This document shows, in pieces, positions 42,812 through 52,232 of a stretch of 64,000 nucleotides of DNA. The first letter of the stretch is position 1. Each line of letters begins with the position of its first letter. A model generated the notes under the pieces. It did no database searches. It was not told the DNA's origin and saw only the letters and a list, made by a program, of their open reading frames with translations. The translations under genes and the position numbers were made by a program. The DNA is from Nocardioides abyssi (lineage in GTDB: Bacteria > Actinomycetota > Actinomycetes > Propionibacteriales > Nocardioidaceae). The stretch covers positions 62,001 through 126,000 of the forward strand of contig NZ_JAUHJR010000006.1 in the NCBI RefSeq assembly GCF_030412915.1, given 5' to 3'.

Positions 42812-44172
42812 GCGTCGACCTCTTCGGCGTCGAGGGTGTAGCGGGCGAGCCATCCCAGGCTCACCAGCACGAGCAGGGCGGGAAGGAGGGAGAAGCCGAG
42901 CACGATGGCGGTGACCGCCGAGCCGGGCTGGGTCGCCGCGCCGTCGGTCGACGACTGGTAGTCGCCGAGCGCGAGCACGAGCGCGAAGACGGCCGGGCCG
43001 AGCGCCAGGCCGAGGGTCTCGCCGGCGGTCCACACGCCGGTGTAGACGCCGGCGCGGCCGCTCCCGGTGCGGCGGGCGTCGACGGCCGCCGCGTCGGGCA
43101 GCATCGCCATCGGGAAGACCTGGCACCCGGCGTACCCCACCCCGGCGAGGCCGACCGCGGCGAAGACGACCGGCGCAGGGGCGACGTCGGCGAACGCCGC
43201 GAGGGCGGCGCCGGCGGCGAGGAAGAGCGAGGAGGCGACGTACCCGCGCTTCTTGCCGATCCGCTGGCCGATCGCCGACCAGGCCGGGGTGAGCAGCAGC
43301 GCCGGGCCGACGAAGCAGAGGAACAGCACGGTCGCGGCGCCGGCGCTGTCGAGGACGTCCTCGGCGAGGTAGTCCACGCCGGCGAGCATCGCGCCGGTCG
43401 CGAGCGCCTGCACCACGAACGTCGTCAGCAGCAGCCGGAAGTCGCGGGCGGTCGCGACGATCCGCAGCTGGTCGCGCAGGCTGCCGGCGCCCGGCTGCAC
43501 CGAGCCGACCGGGGCGTGCCGCGTGCCGACGTACGACGCGACCACCCCGACCAGGATGATCAGCGCCATCACGACGCCCATGACGCGGTAGCCGTCGCGC
43601 CCGCCGACCGCGTCGCGGATCAGCGGCGCGGTGCCGCCGGCGACGAGGATCGTCAGCGCCAGGATCGCCACCCGCCAGGTCATCAGCCGGGTGCGCTCGT
43701 CGTAGGACGTCGTCATCTCGGCGGGCATGGCGACGTAGGGGACCTGGAAGAACGCGTACGCCGACGCGCAGCCGAGGAAGCACACGAGCACCCACGCGGC
43801 CTCCAGGCCGGTGGCCATCGACGGCGCGGCGAAGATCAGCGCGAAGCTGGCCGCCAGCACCAGCCCGGCGCGGAGCAGGAACGGTCGCCGCGGGCCGCGC
43901 GGGTCGGTGCTGCGGTCGCTGACCCGGCCGGCGATGGGGTTGAGCACGACGTCCCACGCCTTCGGCAGGAAGACGATGACGCCGGCCAGCACCGCTGCGA
44001 TGCCGAGGGAGTCGGTGAGGAACGGCAGCAGCATGAGGCCCGGCACCGTGCCGAACGCCCCGGTCGCGACCGAGCCCGAGCCGTAGCCGATGCGTACGCC
44101 GCGCGGCAGCGGGCCTGCGCCCGTGGGGCCCCCGCCCGCGGTCGCGCCGCGGGCCGTCCCCTGTGTCGCCAC
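42808..44172 (-). CDS. MFS transporter of the GPH (glycoside-pentoside-hexuronide) type
   Basis: 454 residues, about 12 membrane helices. GPH-type features: IGYGSGSVATGAFGTVPGLMLLPFLTDSLGI at the start, KAWDVVLNPIAGRVSDRSTDPRGPRRPFLL after helix 2 and VPYVAMPAEMTTSYDERTRL in the middle. GTG 44172 is one base after the PhaC-like stop, and its stop overlaps the decarboxylase ATG, so three genes form one operon. Substrate unknown; the operon suggests import of a substrate of the PLP enzyme. Confidence 0.87.
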   Translation of the reverse strand: MATQGTARGATAGGGPTGAGPLPRGVRIGYGSGSVATGAFGTVPGLMLLPFLTDSLGIAAVLAGVIVFLPKAWDVVLNPIAGRVSDRSTDPRGPRRPFLLRAGLVLAASFALIFAAPSMATGLEAAWVLVCFLGCASAYAFFQVPYVAMPAEMTTSYDERTRLMTWRVAILALTILVAGGTAPLIRDAVGGRDGYRVMGVVMALIILVGVVASYVGTRHAPVGSVQPGAGSLRDQLRIVATARDFRLLLTTFVVQALATGAMLAGVDYLAEDVLDSAGAATVLFLCFVGPALLLTPAWSAIGQRIGKKRGYVASSLFLAAGAALAAFADVAPAPVVFAAVGLAGVGYAGCQVFPMAMLPDAAAVDARRTGSGRAGVYTGVWTAGETLGLALGPAVFALVLALGDYQSSTDGAATQPGSAVTAIVLGFSLLPALLVLVSLGWLARYTLDAEEVDA

Positions 44173-44173
44173 C

Positions 44174-45484
44174 TCAGCGCGCCAACGACCGGGAGCCGCC
44201 GGAGCCGTAGCGCCGGTCCGGGTTCGCGCCGATCGCGTCCTTGCTCGCCGACGCCGCCGGGCCGGTGGCCTTCTTCGTCGCGGTCCGCTTCACCGGAGCC
44301 TTCTTCGCCGGGGCCTTCCTGGGCGCAGCCTTCTTCGCCGGAGCGTTCTTCGCGGGGGCCTTCGCGCGGGTCTTCGTGGGCGCCGGCTCGGCGGCAGGCG
44401 GCTCGGTCGCCCGGTCGGACCACTGCTCGAGCCACTCGTCGAGCACCTCCCAGGTGGTGCCGCGGGCGCGACGGCCGGTGAGCATGCCGAGGTGGCCGCC
44501 GGGCACGATCTCGAAGCGGACCTCCTCGGCGGAGGAGAGGTGCGGCAGCAACGCGCGGACCGCACCGACCGGGGCGATGCCGTCGGTGGCGCCGGCGAAG
44601 ACGAGCACCGGCGCGGTGATCGACTCGAGGGTGATCGTCCGGTCGCCGAGCACGACCTCGCCGGTCTTGAGCACGTTGCCCTTGACGAAGCGGTGGTAGA
44701 GCTGGCCGAAGGTGCGGCCGGGATAGGCGGTCATCCCGTCCATGAACCGGTCGACCGCCTCGAGCTGGGCGAGGAAATCGGCGTCGTCGAGGTGGGTGAC
44801 GATCGCGAGCGGCTTGGTGACGACCTTCTGGAACGACGTGAGCTGGAAGGCCCACCGCACCAGCGGCGTCGGCGCGCCGCCCATGAGCTGGTAGGCGCGG
44901 GTGATCGCGCCGCGCCCCTCGGTCGGGTTGAGGTTCAGCAGCGGTCGCAGCGGCGCGACGAGCGGCACCTGGGAGACGTCGAACGGCGTGCCGACGGCGG
45001 TCACGGACGCGATCGGCAGGTCCGGGTCGTTGGCGGCGGTCAGCAGCGAGAAGATCCCGCCGAGCGACCAGCCGACCACGTGCACGGGGCGGCCGCCGGC
45101 GTGGGCGGAGACCTCGCGGATCGCGGCCGGGACGACCTCCTCCACCCAGTGCTCCATGCCCAGCGAGCGGTCGCGGAAGGAGACCTGGCCGTACTCCACG
45201 AGGTACGTCGGCCGCCCGCCCGCCAGCAGGTGCTCGACCAGGGAGCAGCCGCGCCGCAGGTCGAAGCAGATCGCCGGCGCGGCCAGCGGCGTCACCAGCA
45301 GCACCGGGTCGCCCTGCTCGCGCACCGTCGCGCGCGGCCGGTAGTGGTAGACCTCCCGCAGCTTGCCGTCGTCGATCAGCGTGCGCGGCATGGGGCGGAG
45401 GTCCGCCAGACCGCCGTACAGCACCTTGTGCGCCACGTTGCCGGCTGCCGAGACGACCTGGTCGGGCTTGGGGACGAGGTCCAT
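44174..45484 (-). CDS. PhaC-like alpha/beta hydrolase with histone-like Lys/Ala/Pro tail
   Basis: 436 residues. The core (about 1-345) resembles class III/PhaC polyhydroxyalkanoate synthases: PVLLVTPLAAPAICFDLRRGCSLVEHLL, HVVGWSLGGIFSLL (PhaC synthases have Cys at the elbow; here Ser), DDADFLAQLEAVDRFMDGM, APVLVFAGATDGIAPVGAV and the histidine in VPGGHLGMLTGRRA. The tail (about 360-415) is KAPAK/KKAAPRKAP repeats like histone H1 or PhaF granule proteins. ATG 45484 follows TACGTT (complement of 45492-45497) by 7 nt. The serine suggests hydrolase or synthase-like activity; the tail suggests DNA or polyanion binding. Confidence 0.8.
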   Translation of the reverse strand: MDLVPKPDQVVSAAGNVAHKVLYGGLADLRPMPRTLIDDGKLREVYHYRPRATVREQGDPVLLVTPLAAPAICFDLRRGCSLVEHLLAGGRPTYLVEYGQVSFRDRSLGMEHWVEEVVPAAIREVSAHAGGRPVHVVGWSLGGIFSLLTAANDPDLPIASVTAVGTPFDVSQVPLVAPLRPLLNLNPTEGRGAITRAYQLMGGAPTPLVRWAFQLTSFQKVVTKPLAIVTHLDDADFLAQLEAVDRFMDGMTAYPGRTFGQLYHRFVKGNVLKTGEVVLGDRTITLESITAPVLVFAGATDGIAPVGAVRALLPHLSSAEEVRFEIVPGGHLGMLTGRRARGTTWEVLDEWLEQWSDRATEPPAAEPAPTKTRAKAPAKNAPAKKAAPRKAPAKKAPVKRTATKKATGPAASASKDAIGANPDRRYGSGGSRSLAR

Positions 45485-45524
45485 GGGGCGCAACGTACCC
45501 GCCGGGAGGGGTACGGGACAGGAC

Positions 45525-47081
45525 ATGAGCTGGACCAAGATCGCCGCCGCCGGTGCCGCTGCCCTCGGGGCGGTCGCCGCCCACGACCTGACGCAGCGCA
45601 AGCACGCCATCCTGCGCAACTTCCCCGTGGTGGGGCACCTGCGCTTCACCCTGGAGCGGTTCGGCCCCGAGCTGCGGCAGTACATCGTGACCTCCAACGA
45701 CGAGGAACGGCCCTTCTCCCGCGACCAGCGGCGCTGGGTCTACGCCTCCTCGAAGGGCGAGAACACCTACTTCGGGTTCGGCACCGACAACGACGTCGAG
45801 CGCAGCACCGGCTACCCGGTCGTCAAGCACCGCACCTTCGCGGGGCCTGGTGCGACCACCGCGCCGCACGGCGAGGAGGGCGTCCGGCTGCCGATGGGCA
45901 AGGTGCTCGGCGGCCCGCGTGGGCGGGCCAAGGCCTTCCGGCCGGGCTCGATCGTCAACATCTCGGGCATGAGCTTCGGCTCGCTCTCCGGCAACGCGAT
46001 CGAGGCGCTCAACCGCGGCGCCGCCCTGGCCGGCTGCTACCAGAACACCGGCGAGGGCGGGCTCTCGCCGTACCACCGCAACGGCGGGGAGCTGGTCTTC
46101 CAGCTCGGTACGGCGTACTTCGGCTGCCGCGACGCCGAGGGCCGCTTCGACCTCGCGCGGCTCAAGGACCTGGTCGAGTCCGCACCGGTCCGCGCGCTGG
46201 AGATCAAGCTGTCCCAGGGCGCCAAGCCGGGCCTCGGCGGGATGCTGCCCGGCGCGAAGGTGACCGAGCAGATCGCCGAGATCCGCGGCATCCCCGTCGG
46301 GCAGGACTGTGCGTCGCCGAGCCGGCACACGGCGTTCGCCGACATCGACTCGATGCTGGACTTCGTCGAGCTGCTCGCCGCCGAGACCGGGCTGCCGGTC
46401 GGGATCAAGTCCGCGGTCGGCGACCTGCAGTTCTGGGACGAGCTGGTGGCGCTGATGTCGACCCGCGAGCGGGGCGTCGACTTCCTCAACATCGACGGCG
46501 GCGAGGGTGGCACCGGCGCGGCGCCGCTGGTCTTCTCCGACTCGGTCGCCTACCCGTTCCGCATCGGGTTCACCGAGGTCTACAAGCGCTTCGCCCGGGC
46601 CGGGCTGCAGGACGAGGTGACGTTCCTCGGGGGCGGCAAGCTCGGCCTGTCCGAGAACGCGATCGTCGCGCTGGCGCTCGGCCTCGACGGCATCCACGTC
46701 GGCCGCGAGGCGATGCTCGCCATCGGCTGCATCCAGGCGCAGAAGTGCCACGCGGACACCTGCCCGACCGGCGTGGCGACCCAGGACCCGCGGCTGGCCC
46801 GCGGGCTCGACCCGACGCTGAAGTCGGTGCGCGCGGCGACGTACGTCAGGTCGCTGCGGCGCGACCTGCTCAAGGTCGCCGAGGCCGTCGGCGTCGTCCA
46901 CCCCGCGCTCATCGGGCCCGACGACGTCGACCTCGTCGACGGCACCCGGTCGGCGGTCTCCCTGCGGGAGGCCTACGGCTACGAGCCCGGCTGGGGCCTG
47001 CCCGGCCCCGAGCTCGCCGGCACCGTCGAGGACCTCGTGCTCGGCCGCCTCCCCGAGGAGCCGCACCCCTCCCAGGCCTGA
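45525..47081 (+). CDS. FMN-binding glutamate synthase-domain protein
   Basis: 518 residues. A hydrophobic N-terminal segment (IAAAGAAALGAVAAHDL) then the GltB-type FMN/iron-sulfur domain: NISGMSFGSLSGNAIEALNRGA, YQNTGEGGLSPYH, LSQGAKPGLGGMLPG, IKSAVGDLQF, FLNIDGGEGGTGAAPLVF and the cysteine cluster AIGCIQAQKCHADTCPTGVATQD for a 3Fe-4S centre. It lacks the amidotransferase domain, so ammonia or another donor, or an unrelated oxidoreductase role, is likely. ATG 45525 lies 40 nt from the divergent PhaC-like start. Ends before repeat copy C. Confidence 0.9.
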   Translation: MSWTKIAAAGAAALGAVAAHDLTQRKHAILRNFPVVGHLRFTLERFGPELRQYIVTSNDEERPFSRDQRRWVYASSKGENTYFGFGTDNDVERSTGYPVVKHRTFAGPGATTAPHGEEGVRLPMGKVLGGPRGRAKAFRPGSIVNISGMSFGSLSGNAIEALNRGAALAGCYQNTGEGGLSPYHRNGGELVFQLGTAYFGCRDAEGRFDLARLKDLVESAPVRALEIKLSQGAKPGLGGMLPGAKVTEQIAEIRGIPVGQDCASPSRHTAFADIDSMLDFVELLAAETGLPVGIKSAVGDLQFWDELVALMSTRERGVDFLNIDGGEGGTGAAPLVFSDSVAYPFRIGFTEVYKRFARAGLQDEVTFLGGGKLGLSENAIVALALGLDGIHVGREAMLAIGCIQAQKCHADTCPTGVATQDPRLARGLDPTLKSVRAATYVRSLRRDLLKVAEAVGVVHPALIGPDDVDLVDGTRSAVSLREAYGYEPGWGLPGPELAGTVEDLVLGRLPEEPHPSQA

Positions 47082-47145
47082 CCGGTCCGTCTGCCGCACG
47101 CCCCGCACCCGCCCCCGGGCCTGACCCGGCGGGGTGCCCCGGCCG

Positions 47146-47222
47146 GACATATCAGGGGAGTCCTGCACATATCGGGGCAGATCTGCCCCGATATGTGCAG
47201 GAGTCACCGGTTAACCGGTGAC
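47146..47222. repeat. Double-palindrome intergenic repeat, copy C
   Basis: Half-site 47146-47158 (GACATATCAGGGG), a 40-bp perfect palindrome 47162-47201 with core AGATCT, then the 20-bp palindrome GTCACCGGTTAACCGGTGAC at 47203-47222. The best-preserved copy. Located between the convergent glutamate-synthase-domain gene and otsA. Confidence 0.92.
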
Positions 47223-47251
47223 CCCTGCAGCCCGGCCGGCCGGTCGGCCCG

Positions 47252-48679
47252 CTAGGACCGCTTCGCCGGCCGGACGGCCTTGCCGTGCGAGCCGGGGATG
47301 GCGCTGAGCTCCTGCATGAAGGAGTCGGCCCAGGCGGCGACGTCGTTCTGGGTGACGGTCTTGCGCATGGCCTTCATCCGGCGGCGGGTCTCGCGGTCGT
47401 CGGCGCGGTAGGCGTCGAGGAGGGCGGACTTCATGCCGTTGATGTCGTAGGGGTTGACCAGCCACGCCTGGCGCAGCTCGTCGGCGGCGCCCGCGAACTC
47501 CGAGAGCACCAGCGCGCCGGTGTCCTCGAAGCGGCACGCGACGTACTCCTTGGCAACCAGGTTCATGCCGTCGCGGTAGGGCGTCACGACCATGACGTCG
47601 GCGGCGCGGTAGAGCGCGGCCATCTCCTCGCGGGGGTAGGAGGAGTGTAGGTAGCTGATGGCCGGGCGGCCGATGCGGCCGAGGTCGCCGTTGATGCGCC
47701 CGACGAGGCGGTCGATCTCGTCGCGGAGGATGCGGTACTGCTCGACCTGCTCGCGCGAGGGCACCGCCACCTGCACGAAGACCGCGTCCTCGACGTCGAG
47801 GTGGCCGTCGGCGATGAGCTCGCTGAAGGCGCGCAGCCGGGCGTAGATGCCCTTGGTGTAGTCGAGCCGGTCGATGCCGAGGAAGACCTTGCGCGGGTTG
47901 CCGAGCGCAGTGCGGATCTCCTCGGCACGCGCGGCGACCGGCTCCGAGCGCGCCATCGACTCGAAGCCGGCGGCGTCGATGGAGATGGGGAACGCCGCCG
48001 CGCGGACGGTGCGGCCGTCGGGCAGGTAGACCAGGTCGCGGTGGGTCTTGTGGCCGACGCGCTGGCGGACCAGCCGCACGAAGTTCTGCGCACCGCCGGG
48101 CAGCTGGAAGCCGACCAGGTCCGCGCCGAGCAGCCCCTCGAGCAGCTGGCGACGCCACGGCAGCTGCTGGAACAGCTCGGCCGGCGGGAACGGGATGTGC
48201 AGGTAGAAGCCGATGCGCAGATCCGGGCGCAGCTCGCGCAGCATCTGCGGCACCAGCTGCATCTGGTAGTCGTGCACCCACACCGTCGCGCCCTCGGCGG
48301 CCAGCTCGGCGGCCTTCTCGGCGAAGCGGCGGTTGACCGAGACGTAGGAGTCCCACCACTCCCGGTGGAACTCCGGCTTGGCGACGAGGTCGTGGTAGAG
48401 CGGCCAGAGCGTGCCGTTGGAGAAGCCCTCGTAGTGGCCCTCGACCTCGGCCTGGGTCATCGTCATCGGGACGAGCTTCATCCCGTCGGCCTCGAACGGC
48501 TCCAGCTCGGCGTCGGTCCCGCCCGGCCACCCGATCCAGGTGCCGTCGTTGGCCCGCATCACCGGTTCGATCGCGGTGACCAGCCCGCCGGGGGAGGTGC
48601 GCCAGCCCGGCGTGCCGTCCGCCTGCTCGACCCGGTCGACCGGCAGTCGGTTGGCCACGATGACGAGGTCGGCAGACAC
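47252..48679 (-). CDS. otsA: Trehalose-6-phosphate synthase
   Basis: Makes trehalose 6-phosphate from UDP-glucose and glucose 6-phosphate. 475 residues, GT20. [12 protein letters not shown] at the start, [15 protein letters not shown] (phosphate loop), [51 protein letters not shown], and [14 protein letters not shown] near the end. GTG 48679 follows TAGGGT (complement of 48687-48692) by 7 nt; an in-frame frame extension to 48886 is rejected. The phosphatase partner otsB is 4 kb away at 52822, on the other strand. Confidence 0.94.
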   Translation of the reverse strand: MSADLVIVANRLPVDRVEQADGTPGWRTSPGGLVTAIEPVMRANDGTWIGWPGGTDAELEPFEADGMKLVPMTMTQAEVEGHYEGFSNGTLWPLYHDLVAKPEFHREWWDSYVSVNRRFAEKAAELAAEGATVWVHDYQMQLVPQMLRELRPDLRIGFYLHIPFPPAELFQQLPWRRQLLEGLLGADLVGFQLPGGAQNFVRLVRQRVGHKTHRDLVYLPDGRTVRAAAFPISIDAAGFESMARSEPVAARAEEIRTALGNPRKVFLGIDRLDYTKGIYARLRAFSELIADGHLDVEDAVFVQVAVPSREQVEQYRILRDEIDRLVGRINGDLGRIGRPAISYLHSSYPREEMAALYRAADVMVVTPYRDGMNLVAKEYVACRFEDTGALVLSEFAGAADELRQAWLVNPYDINGMKSALLDAYRADDRETRRRMKAMRKTVTQNDVAAWADSFMQELSAIPGSHGKAVRPAKRS

Positions 48680-48806
48680 GTTGCTCACCCTAGGGGAGTG
48701 CCCAAGGCGCACCCGGCGCAGTCGGCGGCGACTGTCGGGCTGGCCCCACCCCGGGTCTCGTGCTGGCAGGATCGTGCCGAGCCGCGCCGCCGACGAGGCT
48801 CGGAGC

Positions 48807-50126
48807 ATGACCTCGACCATGACTGCGACCGCCGTGACGACACCCGACCCGGACACCCGGGGAGCACCCACGCTGGTGCGCCGCACGCTGCTCGACAGCG
48901 CCTACGCCGTCAGCGCCTTCGCGCTGGCGCTGCCGGCGTTCGTGCTGGCGACGGTGCTGGTCAGCGCGGGCCTCGCGCTGAGCGTCCTCGTGTACGGCGT
49001 GCTGGTGCTCGCGCTCGCGGTGGCGGTGGCGCGCGGCTTCGCCCGCCTCGAGCGCTACCGCCTGCGCACGATGCTCGGCCGCGGCGCCCCGACCCCGGCG
49101 TACCTGTGCCCCCGGGAGGGCGACGGCCTGCTCAAGCGCACGATCACCCCGCTGCGCGACCCGCAGTCGTGGCTCGACGTCGTCTGGAGCCTGGTCGGCC
49201 TCGTGACCGGCACGCTCGCGTTCAGCGTCACCGTCGTGTGGTGGGCCGCGATCGGGACCGGGGCGACCTACTGGTTCTGGCAGCAGTTCCTCCCCGACGG
49301 CGAGGACGACGGCGGGCTCGCGGAGCTGATCGGCCTCGGCTCCGGCGCGTTCGCGGAGTCGCTGCTCAACGCCGCGATCGGCCTCGTCGCCCTGCTGACC
49401 CTGCCCGCCGCGGTGCGCGCCGTCACCTGGCTGCACAGCAGCCTCGCCTGGGGCCTGCTCAGCAGCCGCGCCGAGCTCCAGCAGGAGGTACGCCGCGTGG
49501 AGACCGGCCGCACCGCGGCCCGCCGCGCGGAGGCGGATTCCCTGCGGCGGCTCGAGCGCGACATCCACGACGGCCCGCAGCAGCGGATGGTCCGCCTCGG
49601 CATGGACCTCGGGCGGGCGCGCCGGCAGCTGGAGGCCGACCCGGCGAGGGCGGCGGTGACGATCGAGGAGGCGCTCGCGCAGGTCGGCGAGACCGTCGAG
49701 GAGCTGCGCTCGCTCTCCCGCGGGATCGCCCCGCCGCTGCTGGTCGACCGCGGCCTCCGGGTCGCGCTGGAGGACCTGGCCGCCCGCAGCGCGGTCCCGG
49801 TCGACGCCGACCTGGACGTGCCCGACGGCCTGCCGCCGCACGTCGAGACCGCGACGTACTTCGTCGTCAGCGAGGCGCTCACCAACGTCGCCAAGCACAG
49901 CGGTGCGGCCTCCGCGCGGCTCCAGGTGCGCGACGCCGGCGACGCGCTGCTGGTCCGCGTCGAGGACGACGGCGTCGGCGGGGCGCACGAGGCCAAGGGC
50001 CACGGCCTGTCCGGGCTGGCCCAGCGGTTGCTCGCGGTCGACGGCACCCTCGGCCTGGAGTCCCCGGCCGGCGGACCGACCGTGCTGTCCGCGCTCGTGC
50101 CGACCGGGGGAGCGGTGGGCCGGTGA
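48807..50126 (+). CDS. NarL-type sensor histidine kinase
   Basis: 439 residues. A membrane region (four helices, about residues 30-80 and 125-220 including a sensor-type domain) precedes the dimerisation motif RLERDIHDGPQQRMVRLGMDLGRARRQL with the phospho-accepting His, then the HATPase domain: EALTNVAKHSGA, VEDDGVGG and GLSGLAQRLLAVDG. The histidine-kinase 3 class pairs with NarL/LuxR regulators; the regulator follows with a 4-nt overlap. ATG 48807 chosen; the signal is unknown. Confidence 0.92.
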   Translation: MTSTMTATAVTTPDPDTRGAPTLVRRTLLDSAYAVSAFALALPAFVLATVLVSAGLALSVLVYGVLVLALAVAVARGFARLERYRLRTMLGRGAPTPAYLCPREGDGLLKRTITPLRDPQSWLDVVWSLVGLVTGTLAFSVTVVWWAAIGTGATYWFWQQFLPDGEDDGGLAELIGLGSGAFAESLLNAAIGLVALLTLPAAVRAVTWLHSSLAWGLLSSRAELQQEVRRVETGRTAARRAEADSLRRLERDIHDGPQQRMVRLGMDLGRARRQLEADPARAAVTIEEALAQVGETVEELRSLSRGIAPPLLVDRGLRVALEDLAARSAVPVDADLDVPDGLPPHVETATYFVVSEALTNVAKHSGAASARLQVRDAGDALLVRVEDDGVGGAHEAKGHGLSGLAQRLLAVDGTLGLESPAGGPTVLSALVPTGGAVGR

Positions 50127-50770
50127 GGATCGTGCTCGCGGACGACTCGTTCCTGCTACGCGAGGGCCTGCAGCTGCTGCTCGCCGAGGCCGGCCACGAG
50201 GTGATCGCCTCGGTCGCGGACGGACCGTCGTTCGTGGCGGCGGTGCTGGAGCACCGGCCCGACGTCGGCGTCGTCGACGTGCGGATGCCGCCGACCCACA
50301 CCGACGAGGGGCTGCGCGCCGCGGTCGAGGTGCGGCGCACGTGGCCCGAGGCGCGCCTGCTGGTGCTCTCGCAGTACGTCGAGGTCGCCTACGCCGAGGA
50401 CCTGCTCGCCGCCGGTGGGGGAGGGGTCGGCTACCTGCTCAAGGACCGCGTCTCCGACCTCGACGAGCTCGCCGGCGCGCTGGGGACCGTCGAGCGCGGC
50501 GGCACCGTGCTCGACCCGCAGGTCGTCAGACGCCTGATGGGAGCGCGCCGCGACCCGCTCGCCGCGCTCACCCCGCGCGAGCACGAGGTGCTGGCGCTGA
50601 TGGCCGAGGGCCGCTCCAACAGCGCGATCGCCGAGGCCATGGTCGTCACCCACGGCGCGGTGGAGAAGCATACGCAGCGGATCTTCGCCAAGCTCGGCCT
50701 CAGCCCGGACGACGACACCGCCCACCGCCGGGTCGCCGCCGTCGTGCGGTTCCTGCGGTCGGCCGGATGA
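50123..50770 (+). CDS. LuxR/NarL-family response regulator
   Basis: 215 residues. Receiver domain: acidic pair LADDSF, phospho-acceptor Asp in VGVVDVRMPP, Lys in YLLKDRV. LuxR helix-turn-helix: LTPREHEVLALMAEGRSNSAIAEAMVVTHGAVEKHTQRIFAKLGL. GTG overlaps the kinase stop, so the pair is coupled. It lies 3 nt from the convergent dehydrogenase gene, so no terminator fits between them. Confidence 0.94.
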   Translation: MRIVLADDSFLLREGLQLLLAEAGHEVIASVADGPSFVAAVLEHRPDVGVVDVRMPPTHTDEGLRAAVEVRRTWPEARLLVLSQYVEVAYAEDLLAAGGGGVGYLLKDRVSDLDELAGALGTVERGGTVLDPQVVRRLMGARRDPLAALTPREHEVLALMAEGRSNSAIAEAMVVTHGAVEKHTQRIFAKLGLSPDDDTAHRRVAAVVRFLRSAG

Positions 50771-50773
50771 GCC

Positions 50774-51781
50774 TCAGCCGAACGCCACACCCACCTGCTC
50801 GCGGATCGCGTCCATCTGGCGCATCAGCGTGAGGGTCTGGTCGTGGGGGACCCAGGGACTCTCGCGCAGGCCGGCGCGCAGGCAGCGACCCACCTCGGCG
50901 ACCTCGTTGCCGTAGCCGCGCCCGACGACCGGGTCGTCGGCGACGATCTCGACCGGCACGGCGCGCTCGTCGGCGTCGTTGGTGCTGCCGTCGGCGTACG
51001 GCGTGAACGTCGCGTGCGTCGGGTGGTGGAAGTCGGCGACGTCGATCCGCCCGAGGTCGGTCGCGATCGCGGCGGCCCGCGAGGACCACGACGTCATCGA
51101 GGCGGTCATCGTCGCGAGCGCGCCGCCGGGGTAGCGCCCGCTGACGGCCACGTCGAGGTCGATCCCGCGGTCCGACAGCGCCGCGGTCGCCGCCAGCTGC
51201 TCGGCCTCGCCGAGGACGAGGTGGGCGAAGGTCAGCGGGTAGATCCCCATGTCGAGCAGCGCGCTGGCGCCGAGCGCCGGGTCGAGCATCCGGTCGTCGG
51301 GGCCGGCGTCGACGCGGAAGCCGAGCTCCGCGTGCAGGTGACGCGGCGTGCCGAAGCGGCCCGCGCGGACCTGGTCGACGATCGCGCGGACCAGCGGGTG
51401 GCACGCGGTCCACATCGCCTCCATGAGGAAGCGGTCGTGCTCGGCGGCCAGCCGCACCATCTCCTCGGCGTCGGCGGTGGTGAGGGTCAGCGGCTTCTCG
51501 CAGAGCACGTGCTTGCCGGCCTCGAAGGCCAGCCGGGCGTGCTCGAGGTGCAGGGCGTGCGGGCTGGCGACGTACACGACCTCGACGTCGGGGTCGGCGA
51601 CGAGCGCCTCGTACGACGCGTGCGGCCGCCCGCCGTGCTCGGCCGCGAACGCCTCGGCCGCCTCGCCGCGGCGCGAGCCGACGGCGACCAGCTCGGCGTC
51701 GGGGACCAGCGCGAGGTCGCGGGCGAAGGTGTGGGCGATCTTGCCGGTGGCGAGGATGCCCCAGCGGGTCGGTGCGGTCAC
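50774..51781 (-). CDS. Gfo/Idh/MocA-family oxidoreductase
   Basis: 335 residues. NAD(P) Rossmann start RWGILATGKIAHTFARDLALVPDAELVAVGSR, the family EKP motif HVLCEKPLTLTTADAEEMVRLA, and a C-terminal substrate domain with YPLTFAHLVLGEAEQL. Such enzymes act on sugars, inositols or dihydrodiols (the trans-dihydrodiol dehydrogenase branch keeps MEAMWTACHP, seen here as FLMEAMWTACHPLVRAI). GTG start with a possible ribosome site (GGAAGG). Substrate unknown. Confidence 0.9.
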   Translation of the reverse strand: MTAPTRWGILATGKIAHTFARDLALVPDAELVAVGSRRGEAAEAFAAEHGGRPHASYEALVADPDVEVVYVASPHALHLEHARLAFEAGKHVLCEKPLTLTTADAEEMVRLAAEHDRFLMEAMWTACHPLVRAIVDQVRAGRFGTPRHLHAELGFRVDAGPDDRMLDPALGASALLDMGIYPLTFAHLVLGEAEQLAATAALSDRGIDLDVAVSGRYPGGALATMTASMTSWSSRAAAIATDLGRIDVADFHHPTHATFTPYADGSTNDADERAVPVEIVADDPVVGRGYGNEVAEVGRCLRAGLRESPWVPHDQTLTLMRQMDAIREQVGVAFG

Positions 51782-51930
51782 GCCGCGAAGCCTTCCACAC
51801 CGCGCCGACCCGTCTGCCGGTCGCCGCGACGCGCCCGCAGGTGCTGCGGCGATGCGAATGACACCGGTGTCGTTCGTCGCCTACAGTTGCCTCCGGACAC
51901 CTGTCACCACCAGCTCCCGGGAGACTGCGC

Positions 51931-52227
51931 ATGGACGCCGCGAACGCCCTCGACGGCCACGAGGCCGGGGCCACGCCGACCCTGAGCGACCGCGACCGAG
52001 AGATCCTCGAGTTCGAGCGCCAGTGGTGGAAGTACGCCGGCGCGAAGGAGACCGCGGTCCGCGAGAAGTTCGACATGAGCTCGACGCGCTACTACCAGGT
52101 CCTCAACGCCCTCATCGACCGTCCCGAGGCCCTCGAGGCCGACCCGCTGCTCGTCCGTCGCCTGCGCCGGCTGCGATCCCAGCGCCAGCGCCAGCGCTCG
52201 GCCCGCCGTCTCGGCTTCGAGGTCTGA
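51931..52227 (+). CDS. DUF3263 protein
   Basis: 98 residues. The actinobacterial DUF3263 pattern is clear: LSDRDREILEFERQWWKYAGAKETAVREKFDMSSTRYYQVLNALIDRPEALEADPLLVRRLRRLR. The middle looks like a winged or helix-turn-helix unit (VREKFDMSSTRYYQVLNALID), and the tail is very basic, so DNA binding is plausible though unproven. A ribosome site (CCGGGAG) precedes the ATG, and TACAGT at about 51881-51886 is a candidate -10. The LytR_C gene follows 5 nt downstream, the usual pairing. Confidence 0.9.
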   Translation: MDAANALDGHEAGATPTLSDRDREILEFERQWWKYAGAKETAVREKFDMSSTRYYQVLNALIDRPEALEADPLLVRRLRRLRSQRQRQRSARRLGFEV

Positions 52228-52232
52228 GCGCC

